Positions 31,059 to 43,158 of a DNA stretch of 64,000 nucleotides are shown here, piece by piece. The first letter of the stretch is position 1. Each line of letters begins with the position of its first letter. The stretch is from Piliocolobus tephrosceles (Eukaryota > Chordata > Mammalia > Primates > Cercopithecidae): positions 45,402,547 to 45,466,546 of the forward strand of contig NC_045443.1 in the NCBI RefSeq assembly GCF_002776525.5, in the 5' to 3' direction. Both the position numbers and the translations under genes were made by a program. The notes below the pieces were generated by a model. It did not search any database. It saw only the letters and a program-made list of their open reading frames with translations, and was not told where the DNA came from.

Positions 31059-33479
31059 CTGGAACAAATTCATATCAGCAATGCCCATGAAAATGGGAAA
31101 GGAGTGATATTCCTAAGGGAGTTGTGAAGAACAGGCCCAGGGATAATAGATGAAACTAGATAGGAGAAGCTTGCTGCAAGATGAACTTTAAAAGCTTGAT
31201 GTGTTCCGATCAACTGAGCCTGCACCAAGCTTCCTGGAGGAACTAAGAAATTGGCAGGTGCTATGTAGCAAAGCCACTAACTGGTATTTTGTGGACCTCA
31301 TGATGGAAACAGAATATACCTGAAGATTAGAAGAAGTTCATTTTTTAAAAAAGAACTGTCCCAGAAATTCAAAGGCTATCCATTTAATTTCAAGCACATG
31401 AAGTACAGGAAAGTAAGCAATTTGGAAACATACAGAAAGAAATGCACATAGACCTGCACTCAACAAGATGGATGTAACCACACAGAAGATTTTCTGCCAC
31501 AAATCACAGTCTCACCAGTTTAGAATGAAATGATTACTATAGGTAGAAGTCCCAACCAAGGGGTGTATTTGTATCATGAGCACACACCTCTTTCATGAGG
31601 CTGAGCCAAAAGGTACCTCACTTGGGACAAGCCTCAACAAAAAGGCACTTGGTCTACCATCCAATGAGAACTGGTAGTAAATACGGTAGAAAAACTAATA
31701 ACTTGGAAAGCAGGTGTAAGACTCCAAAGTAATCCTAACAGGTAAGAGAAATTGTTGGTCAGTGAGGAGCTGAAGTTTAATCAGGAAAAGTAAAAAGGAA
31801 CAGAAAGAGTGTGAACCAGAGCTGGAAAAGGGGGAAGAAGTACTGCTAACATGACCCAGATGAACAAACCTGTTTGTCAGGCACCAGTCAGATCTCGTTA
31901 GAAAAATATATTCAGTTTGAAAGAAGCATATGGAGAAGCCAGGGTGTGTTCATCAGAAGACATGAAAGTCAAGAAAGGGATGGGAAATACAGCCACTGGG
32001 AAAGCTAAAAATGTCAGATGTAGCTTTCTCTGTCTGGAGAAGGCTGATGAATGATGCTAACTAATGAATAAAAACAGAGGTCCCTTCTATCTCTATATAG
32101 GTCAAACAGAAAAAATGGGTCTTGATTGCAAGAAAAGAGATTTAGGTTATTATTATTTTTTAATTATTAATAATCCTGCAGTGTACAAAACCAGATAGTG
32201 GGCTCTTCTTTTTCTTTGGACATCTTAAGAGCAGGATGGGGGGGTCACACTTCTGTTGTGATAGGGCTTTATGGCAGAGAAATAATCTGAGATCTGAGAA
32301 TCTCTTTCTGCTTGGCAACATATTTTGGGTATTCTTATTCAATAACCAAACACTCAAGAGTCCGTGAAAGACTTCCAAGAGCAGTCAGAAACTTGGTAAC
32401 TATCCTGGCTTACTTACATCCTTTTAATAACATTTGGAAGAACCTTGAAGGCCAGGATAGCTAATGACAGATGTCAAGTCATCTATTTTCTTGCCTATTT
32501 GTCTTTGACAAAAGAGGTAGGTGGGAACCCTAAGCCAATGCACAGGAAAAACAAATTCCCCTTTCATCTCAAAAGTCCAAAGATGGCTCAGGGCCTCACG
32601 GGAGCACCCTGGACGTTTCCTTTTCAGATACTTTTCATGAGAAAGGAAAATTTTTGCTAAAGCAATGAAGGGAAACTTCCATTTTAGCTCTCTTCTCTGA
32701 ATTCCAGCTCTGTATCCACTTTTAATACACAGGGCACTAATTCCCCCTCTTCGTCCGTCCCATCTTTCTGGTTCTCTAGCTCCTGTGCAAATCCTCCCTG
32801 AAGGTTTTACCTCTAGCTACATATCTGGACACTTGTCTCAAACCCTTTCTCCATCTCCCCCTGGTAGCAGAGTCACTTAATGGAAAGCCTCTTTCTGCAG
32901 AGCCCACTGGGCCAGCTGTTAGCCTTTCTATACCACTGATAGAAATCCGTGGAAGTGCTAGCAACAATCTCAGCAAAGGATGGGATGGGTACCTGTCCTC
33001 AGCCTGCATTTCCTAAGATGTTCAAGCAGAGCCAGCACCTGGGCGGTTAAGGTGGTAGCCCTAACCTCCTTTCTCCTGGTTCCAGGATGATCCCATGCCC
33101 ACTGGAGTCTGAGTTCTAGGGCTTTCATTTCCCCCTTTTCTTCACACATATGGGTAGCAAGGGACCTTCAAAAGGAAGTTTTTGCAGCCAGTGCTGATGA
33201 ACAGAAAAGGGGCCATGTTATAAAAATGAGTAGCCCAAGGGCACACGGACGAGTTGTGCTCCGTCCATCAAGAGAACCCTGGCCCCTGCCACGGGTGGGG
33301 CATGGGCGGGACGGGAGCCTGCTCAGGGGTAAGGTTGCTTCTTCCCTCTTTCTTGTCACAGTGCCCCTGGAAAGGGTCAGATTTCAGAGAATCCGAGCAA
33401 GGCAGAAGTGGAGCAGGGGAAGTGAGGTCAGAAAACAGGTTTCCCATTAGCTGGGGCATGAGCAAGTGAAGAGAAAGGG
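31059..33479. other. ZNF641 intron 1
   Basis: About 2.4 kb between the noncoding first exon and the exon bearing the start codon. I recognise no repeat in it, which is unusual for this window. Small frames here lack support. Confidence 0.5.
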
Positions 33480-33734
33480 AGCCACGGGGTAACCCGTGCG
33501 CGAGTGACAGCGGCGGAAGCCCGCAGGGCCTGACAGCTGCGATGGGCACGGGGAGACAGGGCGAGGGGCGGGCACAGAATGTCAGCGGGGCAGACCCTCG
33601 GGAAAGGCAGCAACCCGGAAGCCGCGCCGATCCTCCTCCCCGCCCCCATGGGTGACCGAGCCCCCACCCGCCGCCCCGGGAAGCCATGAGTCCCTCCCTC
33701 CAGCCGCAGCTCCCTCCAGCCCGGCTCCACTCAC

Positions 33735-33900
33735 CCCCGGTCGGCTTGGCCCGCGGCCCGGTGCCTCCCTCCCGGGCGCCGCCTGCCCCTCCCCTCCGCC
33801 CTCCGCTTGCGTCTGGGAGCCAGCGGCCGGCGGAGCCAGAGACAGGCGGAGACGGCGGCCCGGCGGGCGCGGGCGGGGCGGGCACAGGAAATCCCCGCCC
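33735..33900 (-). other. ZNF641: ZNF641 noncoding exon 1 (approximate 5' end)
   Basis: A strong minus-strand donor (GGGG|gtgagt, exon end at 33735) lies within the CpG island. Upstream GC boxes put the transcription start near 33870-33930. The donor is seen; the start is inferred. Confidence 0.55.
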
Positions 33901-33935
33901 GCTTCCGGGGCTCGGCGGCGGCGGAGGCGCGAGGA

Positions 33936-34025
33936 GTGGGAGGAGGAGGCGTGGGAGGAGGAGGCGTGGGAGGAGGAGGCGTGGGAGGGAGAGGCGTGGG
34001 AGGGAGAGGCGTGGGAGGGGGGCGG
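33936..34025 (+). repeat. 15-bp minisatellite in the ZNF641 promoter (6 units)
   Basis: Units are gtgggaggaggaggc (three copies), gtgggagggagaggc (two copies), then a degenerate sixth unit. The G-rich strand has closely spaced G-runs. The length is a multiple of three, which explains the long open frames on both strands. Confidence 0.93.
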
Positions 34026-34427
34026 GGCTGCGGCTGAGGCGCCCCCGAACTCGCCCAACCCGGGACCTCCGCGCCCGCTGCCTTGGGGAGGATACGGCCC
34101 GAGGCGCTTGGAGGGCGGCGGGCACCGGGATCGCAGCCTGCCGTGGCCACTTGCCCGCACTCTTGCCAGACTGACCATTTTCCGCTCTGGCTACGGGGCC
34201 TCCCACGGAGTTGTGTCCTCAGGGGTTCATCAGTTACCTGGAATTGCATAACGGCCCGATACAGGCCAGACCGAGGCCGAGAGTGGTTTCTCCAGACAAG
34301 AGTCTGGAATTCCTCATGGAGCTTACTCTCCACTTTTCACAATAGGATAAAGGGCTTGAGAGACACTGAAGAGGAGTCACTCATTCTGCCTAAGGGGAAG
34401 TCAGGTTGCTATATGAAGTAGGCCTTG

Positions 34428-34662
34428 CGGCTGCTGTCCAATTTACCGGAGCGGTAGCCGCAGGTGACACTTGAGCTCTCCAAATGTGACTGGTCTGAAC
34501 AGAGATGTATTCGAAGATTTAATTTAAAAACTGATATTTTGGGTATATTGGGTTAAATATATTAAAATTAATTTCACTTGGTTTTAACTTTTTATTTGTG
34601 GCTACAAATAGTTTTAGAATTACAAATATGGCTTGCATTATATTTCTGTTGGATAGTGCTAC
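34428..34662. mobile_element. Old hAT-like non-autonomous DNA transposon
   Basis: The left end has 'gctgctgtccaat' and the right end 'atttctgttggatagtgct', roughly inverted. The interior ('aatttcacttggttttaact', 'atggcttgcattatatttct') matches a familiar medium-reiteration element whose name I cannot give with certainty. Confidence 0.6.
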
Positions 34663-34837
34663 CTTGGAGCATTAAGATGGATTTGACTGGAAAAGATGAG
34701 AAGGGCCTACAAACAGTGAGTAAACCCATTACTGTTAGAATCTGTTTATAACCTACAAGTCACATTCACATTCCTTATTTCATCATTACAACAATTTTGA
34801 AAAATTTTATTTAGTAGACTTAAAAAATAAGTGACTC

Positions 34838-35136
34838 GGCCGGGCGCGGTGGCTCAAGCCTGTAATCCCAGCACTTTGGGAGGCCGAGACGGATGGATCA
34901 CTAGGTCAGGAGATCGAGAGCATCCTGGCTAACACGGTGAAACCCCGCCTCTACTAAAAAATACAAAAAACTAGCCGGGCGAGGTGGCGGGCGCCTGTAG
35001 TCCCAGCTACTCGGGAGGCTGAGGCAGGAGAATGGCGGGAACCCGGGAGGCAGAGCTTGCAGTGAGCTGAGATTGCGCCACCGCACTCCAGCCTGGGCGA
35101 CAGAGCGAGACTCCGTCTCAAAAAAATAATAATAAT
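34838..35136 (+). mobile_element. Young AluY, Old World monkey type
   Basis: Full-length: 'ggccgggcgcggtggctcaa' to an AAT-rich tail. A 12-bp duplication 'aataagtgactc' lies at 34826-34837 and 35137-35148. 'aactagccgggcgaggtggc' is the monkey-type variant also seen at 57479 and 19513. Confidence 0.93.
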
Positions 35137-35148
35137 AATAAGTGACTC

Positions 35149-36198
35149 ACTTAAGGTCATATGTGACAACCATTCATTTAATACATACTTATTTTCTACA
35201 TGCGCCAGACACTGTAACTAAATGCGGGAAATTAAAGAAAGGATTCACAGTCTGGGGAACCACACGTCAACAAATATTTGCAATAAAACATAGTAGATGC
35301 TAAAACAGAGGAATGTACGCTGCACTTGGAGCAAAGAGAAGTGACATGTATGCGACGGAGGTCAGAGAAGGCCTCCCTCTGACAGAAACGTGAGGCAGAG
35401 AAGAGTTGGGAGGGCTCTGTAGTGAAAAAGAGGAAAATGCAGTAGACACGCAGTTGGGAAGGGTATAGAGCATATTCTAGGAGCAGATCATGGGGGCGTG
35501 TGGGGAGTAGTAGAGCCAGAATTTTTATCCCAGGTCTGAAACTAAGACCAGGAGTTCTTTTCACTTATGCTACCACTGGTGATAAATATAAGGTCTGTTA
35601 ATTGGGGTAGGCTAGCAAAACCAGTATCTCGGACCTTGACTCCATAAAGACTTATGTTCATACAAGTCACAGTGTGGTAACAAGTTGGTTGGGGCCAGAG
35701 GGTGGGGTCTGTACTTCTTGCATTCGTTGAAGGACCAGGCTTCTTGCATTTGGTGGTTCTACCATGCCCTGAGGCCTTGGTAATGTAGCCAAATCTGTGG
35801 CCCTCAGATGAGGGAGGCTAGCTGTGGTTAACTTGTCAGAGATATTAGGGGCCAGTCCTGGAAGTGCTGTGTATCATTTTCACCCCAATGCCTTAGCTGG
35901 AATTTATGCGCATGGTTACATGGCCCCACCCAGCAGCGTGGCTGGGAAGTAAAGTATGTGTGCCTCCTAGAAAAGGGAATGAGGGCTGGTGGACACAGAA
36001 TTGCCTCTGTCACACAGAGTTAAATTGAACATAACCAAGTACCTAAACCTGACTTTACCTGAGAAGAATGTTTAGAAAGAACTGATAGATATTATAATAG
36101 CTCAAACTCTCCTCGACTGTTTTGGGAAACAAATCAGTGTGAGATTGTTTCCTTAAAAAACAAACAAACAAACAAAAAAAACAAAAAACAAAAAAAAG
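35149..36198. other. Unassigned sequence, part LTR-like
   Basis: A MIR-like phrase occurs at 35175-35220. From about 35640 to 36010, phrases such as 'gttacatggccccacccagc' resemble an old LTR-class repeat, possibly of the same kind as 49290-49850. No gene was recognised. Confidence 0.35.
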
Positions 36199-36490
36199 GC
36201 CAGGCGCAGTGGCTCACGCCTGTAATCCCAGCACTTTGGGAGGTCGTGGCGAGCGGATCGCGAGGTCAGGAGTTCAAAACCAGCCTGGCCAACATAGTGA
36301 AACCCCATCTCTACTAAAAATACAAAAATTAGCTGGGCATGGTGGTGCATGCCTGTAGTCCCAGCTACTCGGGAGGCTGAGGCAGGAGAATCGCTTGAAC
36401 CCAGGAGGTGGAAGTTGCAGTGAGCTGAAATCGTGCCACTGTACTCCAGCTTGGGCAGCAGAGTGAGACTTTGTCTCAAAAAAAAAAAGA
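36199..36490 (+). mobile_element. AluS-like element
   Basis: Full dimer 'ggccaggcgcagtggctcac' to poly-A, preceded by an A-rich 'aaacaaacaaaca' stretch. Confidence 0.92.
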
Positions 36491-36514
36491 GGCTAAATGT
36501 ATACCATTTCTTTA

Positions 36515-37735
36515 TATCAGATCTTTTCTTTTTAAAAATAACTTATAATTTTAAATTTGTGTAGTTACATAATAGGTGAATGTCTTTATGGGGTACACGA
36601 GATATTTTGATGCAGGTATGCGATGCATGATAATCACATAATGGAAATCAGGTATCCATCCTCTCAAGCGTTTATCCTTTGTGTTACAAACAATCCAATT
36701 ATACTCTTTTAGTTACTTTAAAATGTGCAGTTATTATTGACTGTAGTCACCCTGTTGTTCTATTAAATACTAGGTCTTATGGATTCATTCAAACTATTTT
36801 TTGTACCCATTAGCCATCCTCACTGTCCCCATTCCCCCATTACCCTTCCCAGCCCCTGGTAAGCATCCTTCTACTTTCTATCTCCAGAGGTTCAATTGTT
36901 TTGATTTTTAGATCCTCCAAATAAGTGAGAACTTGTGATGTTTGTCTTTCTGTGTCTGGCTTATTTCACTTAACATAATGACTTCCAGTTCCATCCATGT
37001 TGTTGCAAATGACTAAATCTCATTCTTTTTTTATGGCTGAATAGTGCTCCATTGTGTATAAGTACCACTTATTCTTTATTCATTCATCTGTTGATGGACA
37101 CTTAAATTGCTTCCAAATCTTGGCTATGGTGAATAGAGCTGCAACAAACATGGGAATGCAGATATCTCTTTGATAAACTGATTTCCTTTCTTTTAGGTAT
37201 ATACCCAGCAGTGGGATTGCTGGATCGTATGGGAGCTCAATATTTAGTTTTCTTGAGGAACCTCCAAACTGTTCTCCCTAGTAGTTATACTAATTTACAT
37301 TCCCACTAGCAGTGTATGAGGGTTCCCCTTTTTCTACATCCTTACCAGTGTTTGTTATTGCCTGTCTTTTGAATATAAGCCTTTTTAACTGGAGTGAGAT
37401 GATATTTCACTGGAGTTTTGATTTGCATTTCTCTGATGATCAGTAATATTGAGCACCTTCTCATACGTCTGTTTTTCATTTATATGTATTCTTTTGAGAA
37501 ATGTCTATTCAAATCTTTTGCCTATTTTTTAACCAGAGTATTAGATTTTTTTCCTGTAGAGTTGCTTGAGATCCTTATATATCCTGGTTATTAATCCCTT
37601 ATCAGATGAGTAGTTTGCAAATATTTTCTCCCATTCTGTATGTTGTCTTTTCAATTTGTTGATTGCTTCTTTTGCTGTGCAGAAGCTTTTTAACTTGATG
37701 TGACCCCGTTTGTTCATTTTTGCTTTGGTTGTCAG
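36515..37735 (-). mobile_element. LINE-1 (L1PB/L1MA-age) 3' part, antisense
   Basis: 1.2 kb reads antisense from the L1 3'UTR ('tttatggggtacacgagata') into ORF2. 'cttttgctgtgcagaagctt' lies near its right end. No intact frame. Confidence 0.85.
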
Positions 37736-39167
37736 TACTTGTACAGAACCTTGTCTTAAACATCACAAGGAATAAATGCAAAACGTCTTTATATTATGCT
37801 TTTGTGTGCCATCTCTTTAGTTATCAATTAACAAACTCTGCAAGGTGTAGATCTGCATGGGTTCAGGGACATTAAGTGAGCCAACAGGCACAATCAGGAA
37901 TTGAGCCCTAGTGTGACTTCTCACCGGGTGCACCTTTCACCAGAGTGGTACCTTACCTTTTACAGAAATTATAGGGACAAGTACAAACTCCTGTGCAGTG
38001 TTACAGCAGGGATTAATTAAATATGCATTGAATAGCAGGCAGATGATTCCATCTTTTTCAGACTTTCTGATGGAGGAGTTTCGAGATCAGCTTTGAAGGT
38101 GAAATGTAGGAAGGGCATCCCATATAGCATCAGAAGGCAGAAATGGACATGCTGTGGCATGTTGTGGAATGAAGAACACACATATGTGGGGGTGTCGGTC
38201 TAGAGTAGAGAAGAAACAGGGAAATTGGTAGAATAGTGGATGAAGGTAGTGGATGAATAATTTTTTATTTGCTATATCAGGTGATAGGGAGTCATTATAT
38301 TTGTGTTTAAAAGGAAGTGATACACCTGATGGTCCTAATTATATCTTTGTAAGGAGACTTGGTGGTCCTGGGCTGCTCTTTTGATGGAATTCTGGTAACT
38401 GGAATGAGTTGGGCACACAGGTGGATTCCAATGTGTGGAATACAGAGTTCCTTGGGACATAGCAGCATTCTTCCTGCAGCTGTTGGTCACAAGTAGATAT
38501 AGGGTATGACTGTGACAGTGAGTGGCTGCAGTGGTGAACACAATCATTTAAGGTAAAATAAAGCCAAGGAACTGAGAGACTAGAGTGCTAGCAGGGATGG
38601 GGTTCAAAATATTTAACTACCACTACTAGCATGGCATGGACCGGTCAAAATAGATGTAGCCCATAATGCTGGTGCAGGGTCCTGCAGGCACCTTGTTGTG
38701 TTAGATGATTACTTTTTGTTTCTGAATTGTGAAGAGATCTGTTGAATCCTGATGAGGGGCTAGAGTATTAAGGCATGACATTGAAGAGGATTGACAGTGG
38801 CTATGAAAATATTTCAGTATTTTAGCAAGGAATACAGTTATACTTGCACATACTCATATGCAGGAGATGCATTGTCCACATGGGTGTTGAAGTCACTAGG
38901 AATAATGAAGGCATTATGGAGAGAGGGATAGTAAGCCAGTTGATGGAGTCTTAAATGAAAGGTGAGTGACCAGGAGTATTGTAGGTAATAATAACAAGGA
39001 GGAGTGTGTGTGGAATAGTTTGATGGCATGTGCTTCAATGCAGCTGGACATTATTTAGAGAGGAAGGATGAAAATGGTACTTGAAGCAGCAATGAAGAGA
39101 AAAGAGAACATTTACTGCACTTGTAACTCTCGGTGATATAAAGCAATGGCTTTCAAATATATGTATA
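37736..39167. other. Unassigned intergenic sequence
   Basis: About 1.4 kb with nothing I can name; the small frames in it lack support. Confidence 0.35.
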
Positions 39168-39455
39168 TAGCTGGGTGCAGTGGTTCATGCCTGAAATCCT
39201 ACTTATTTGGAAGGCTGAGGCAGGAGGATAGCTTGGGGCTAGGAGCTTGAGACCAGCCTGAGCAACATAGCGAGACTCCACCTCTCAAGCAAATTAGCTG
39301 GACTTAATGGTGTGCACCTGCATTTCTAATTACTTGGGCAGCTGAGGTGAGAGGATCACTTGAGCTCAGGAGTTCAAGGCTAGAATAAGCTACGATTGCA
39401 CCATTGCATTCCAGCCTGAGCAGCCGAGCAAGACCTCGTGTCTAAAAATAAATAA
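39168..39455 (+). mobile_element. AluJ-like element
   Basis: Old dimer: 'gctgggtgcagtggttcatg', 'cctgagcaacatagcgagac', 'gcattccagcctgagcagcc'. Confidence 0.85.
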
Positions 39456-39535
39456 TTTTTAAAACCCACAAATATATGTGCATATATGTGTGTGTTCAAA
39501 ATATATATTGTGATATACAGCAAGAAATACATTTA

Positions 39536-39842
39536 TTTTTATTTTATTTTATTGAGACAGAGTTTCGCTCTTGTTGCCCAGGCTGGACTGGAGTGCAGTG
39601 GCGTGAACTTGGCTCACTGCAACCTCTGCCTCCCAGGTTCAAGTGATTCTCCTGCCTCAGCCTCCGAAGTAGCTGGGATTACAGGCGCGTGCCACCATGC
39701 CCAGCTAATTTTCTATTTTTAATAGAGACAGGGTTGACAATGTTGGTCAGGCTGGTCTCAAACTCCTGACCTCAGATGATCCACCCGCCTCATCCTCCCA
39801 AAGTGCTGGGATTACAGGTGTGAGCCACCGTGCCCGGCCAAA
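39536..39842 (-). mobile_element. AluS-like element, antisense
   Basis: (tttta)n head, 'gagacagagtttcgctcttg' to 'gtgcccggcc'. The 11-bp duplication 'aaatacattta' lies at 39525-39535 and 39843-39853. Confidence 0.92.
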
Positions 39843-39853
39843 AAATACATTTA

Positions 39854-40821
39854 GATTATGATCCAGCACACCCATCATTTATTTAATTGAAACAAAATTT
39901 TCATAAAACAATGTTTAACTACATACAGTATATGCTGAAGTTTTATATTGTTACTTGATTTAAAGTTTTCTGTTAACTATCCACTAAATTGATTTCACAA
40001 CTCACTAGTGGGTTGTAATCCACCATTTGAAAAGCCTTTGTTATGTAGATTATAGGATTTAAAAATTGCCACCTCTTTTGAGGGCTGAAAGGGAAGCATA
40101 CTATTTCCATAAGAGAGAACCAGGTTTCAGTTAGATAAAGGGGGTAAAAGAAACATCCATCATAGAAGTTGAAGGATCTAGGGAATTTTATGGATGACTG
40201 ACCCTGAATTACATAGGTTACAGTGGAAGGAGTAAGGGGTTGTGCTGGGGTTGGAGCCTGATTCATGTTAGGCAATGTAGGTGACTCTAATAGGGTAAGA
40301 ATTTATATGATGAGGAATGATCTGGAGGGCAAGGCTTCTTGTGTGAGTATGGGAAGAAGCAAAGATCTGGGGCATGATGGGATTAGTAGTCATCTAGTGA
40401 GGTGGATAATTAGTTCTAATTATAGACTGCTCTCTCGGTCAGCTAATCAGTGGTGAGGTGAGGTGCAGTGGTTGATTGGGCTGAGTAGAAGTTGTATGGG
40501 TCATAGAATGAAGGTGTCACTACAAGTGTGCTGAGCTCTGTCGGCCCTCTTTCAGTCCTGTTGTGGACGGGTTAATGCTACAGGAGGGGTATATTTCAGA
40601 AGTACCAGAGCTCTGAGGGTACCTTACATCATACTTGGCAATGGAGTTGGTAGTGGGAGTGGTATCAAGGCTTAAGAAGTTCTGTGGCCTACCCTTTTAA
40701 TTGCTACTGTTCATGATATTGAGGGAGAAGGAATGAGTGGCCTTACCAGAGGATAACAGTTTCTTGTGGACTCTTTATGTAGGAAAATTTTAATTAAAAA
40801 AAGCAGCACTAAATTAAGAAG
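39854..40821. other. Unassigned intergenic sequence
   Basis: No gene or repeat recognised; the right end holds the 5' target-site copy of the next Alu. Confidence 0.35.
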
Positions 40822-41077
40822 TAGGCAGGAGTTGTGGTAGAAAGTTCAGGAGTTCGAGACCAACCTGACCAACGTGGAGAAACTCCATCTCTACTAAAAA
40901 TACAAAATTAGCCGGGCATGGTGGTGCATGCCTGTAATCCCAGCTACTCGGGAGGCTGAGGCAGGAGAATCGCTTGAACCTTGGAGGCGGAGGTTGCGGT
41001 GAGCCAAGATCGTGCCATTGCACGCCAGCCTGGGCAACAGGAGCAAAACTATATCTCACAAAAAAGAAAAGAAAAGA
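40822..41077 (+). mobile_element. AluS-like element with 5' internal deletion
   Basis: Most of the left-monomer start is missing before 'gttcaggagttcgagaccaa'. Diverged direct repeats 'agcagcactaaattaagaa' (left) and 'agtagcactaagttaagaa' (right) flank it, so the loss happened after or during a normal insertion. Confidence 0.85.
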
Positions 41078-41227
41078 AGTAGCACTAAGTTAAGAACCAA
41101 AGACTTTGTTTTTGATCTTAGCTATGTCTCTGGGTGACAGATTAGATCCTTAACCTCATCTATCAAATAGATATGTCATTCTTCTTTTCCTTAAAAGCTG
41201 TTATGATGACCAAATTAAGAAAAAATA

Positions 41228-41535
41228 GGCCGGGTATGGTGGCTCACACCTATGATCCCAGCATTTTGGGAGGCCAGGGCAGGCGGATCACCTGAGGTCA
41301 GGAGTTCGAGACCAGCCTGGCCAACATAACGAAACCCTGTCTCTGCTAAAAATAAAAAAATTATCTGGGCTTGGTGGCAGGTGCCTGTAATCCCAGCTAC
41401 TTGCAAGCTGAGGCAGGAGAATCACTTGAACCCAGGAGGCGAGATGTTACAGTGAGCTGAGATGGTGCCACTGCACTCTAGCCTGGGTGACAGAGCAAGA
41501 CTCTGTCTCAAAAAAAAAAAAAAGAAGAAAGAAAA
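41228..41535 (+). mobile_element. AluS-like element
   Basis: Full dimer 'ggccgggtatggtggctcac' to an A/AG tail. Confidence 0.9.
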
Positions 41536-41935
41536 AAGAAAAAGTATAGGCATGTGATATGAGTTTATAAAGCCCAATTCAAATGTAAGATGTTGGCAAT
41601 GGGCATTACTTGGTAGAAATAATTTGTAGTCAGTGTAGATAGTGAACCCTAGGCAGCTGTCAGTGACAGGATTTAAAGATTCTTTTGATGGTGGGACACA
41701 ACACAGAGACACTTGGATAGATTAAAGGCAGATCTCTTTGTTATGTATAGCTCCAAAGCAGAGAAGGTTGCCATGCAGGGCCACGTAGAGGGTTGCACCC
41801 AAGGACAAAGAAACTTCATGCTGGAGCTGCAGGAGGCTTATGTATGGCAAACAGGATGGCGTTAGCAAGGTATCTTGGGTTTCCCAGAGATTGGATATTT
41901 TGAATAATTCTGTGGCCTAAAGAAAGAGGGGGCTG

Positions 41936-42238
41936 GGCTGGGCACAGTGGCTCATGCCTGTAATCCCAGCACCAGCACTTTGGGAGCCCGAGGTGGGCAG
42001 ATCACGAGGTCAGGAGAATGAGATCATCCTGGCTAACATGGTGAAACCCCGTCTCTACTAAAAATACAAAAAATTAGCTGGGCGTGGTAGTGGGTGCCTG
42101 TAGTCCCAGCTACTTGGGAGGCTGAGGCAGGAGAATGGTGTGAACCCGGGAGGCGGAGCTTGCAGTGAGCTGAGATTGCGCCACTGCACTCCAGCCTGGG
42201 CAACAGAGCAAGACTCTATCTCAAAAGAAAAAAAAAAA
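41936..42238 (+). mobile_element. AluY-like element
   Basis: Sense dimer with 'gaggcggagcttgcagtgag'. A 17-bp duplication 'aagaaagagggggctgg' flanks it (about 41920-41936 and 42239-42255). 'ccagca' is duplicated in 'cccagcaccagcactttg'. Confidence 0.92.
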
Positions 42239-42255
42239 AAGAAAGAGGGGGCTGG

Positions 42256-43158
42256 TCTTGGGTGTTAAGGATCTGGGGACCTCTGGCAGATGGGTATTGT
42301 ATATTTTAACTTAGGAGTGTTAGAGCCTGATAAGGGAAGTAGTTGGGCTAGGATCTTACTACACTGTTCTCAAGAGTAACTGAGAGTTCATGACATCAAG
42401 ACTGGGTCAAGACAGCACTTGTGAAATATGTTATACTAGGACAGCTTCTAAGTGGTGTAATTTCAAATTATCATTTTTTAAAATAGCACAAAAACTTGCT
42501 CTAAGCAGACTTATTTGCTTCATCTTATATTTTCATATAAGCATTTTGTTGAACACTACATTTTAGTATGCTACAGAAAACGTACTCTTTAATTCTGTCA
42601 TCTGTGACTTAAAAATATTTTAAGTAGGCCATATTGTTGCATCATTATAGACAAATACCTGGCACTGTCTAGGACCCAGTGGCAGAAAGAGTTAGAAGCT
42701 GGGTTAAAATTATGAGATCATAAATACTTATTGCATATAATGGTTGGAATGATAGTCTCAAAGTTGTTTTCCATATCCGTTTAGGATTATTTTCATACTG
42801 TAGAACTGTGGTAGTAATTTTAAGATGTTCTCTAGTGAGATAGGAAAAACCAAAGTGATTTTCCCTACTCTCTACTCTCAGTCACTCAGTGCAATACTTC
42901 TGACACCAAATTTGTAGGTTTTTTTCCCTACACACCAAGCATTTCTCAAGTGTATACCAGTGGTCATCCCCTAATTTGTGTTAGCAATGCTGGCACAATC
43001 TTCCAGGAGATAACATCAGATCCCACAGCTTAAGGGCTCAGTCCCATAAGACTGACCACTTTAGATGCCAATTGAAAGCTCCAAGTTTTGACCTGTGCTT
43101 CTGACTGGCTATACATCTCCTCAAGAGCAAAAATCTTTCTTCTTTAGAGATTATTTCT
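42256..43158. other. Unassigned intergenic sequence
   Basis: AT-rich, nothing recognised. Confidence 0.35.

Larger units (their letters stand above)
33480..34260. promoter_or_regulatory. CpG island / ZNF641 promoter
   Basis: About 780 bp of dense CpG and GC boxes (e.g. 'gcgcgggcggggcggg' near 33867). It covers the upstream end of ZNF641. No TATA box is evident; a CpG-island promoter with dispersed starts is inferred. The long overlapping frames on both strands are GC artefacts. Confidence 0.85.

Noticed and set aside
33268..34333. Several 100-312-codon frames on both strands in the CpG island
   Set aside because: GC-rich composition and the 15-bp (multiple of three) minisatellite keep all frames open; Pro/Arg/Gly-rich products lack domains and overlap the ZNF641 promoter.
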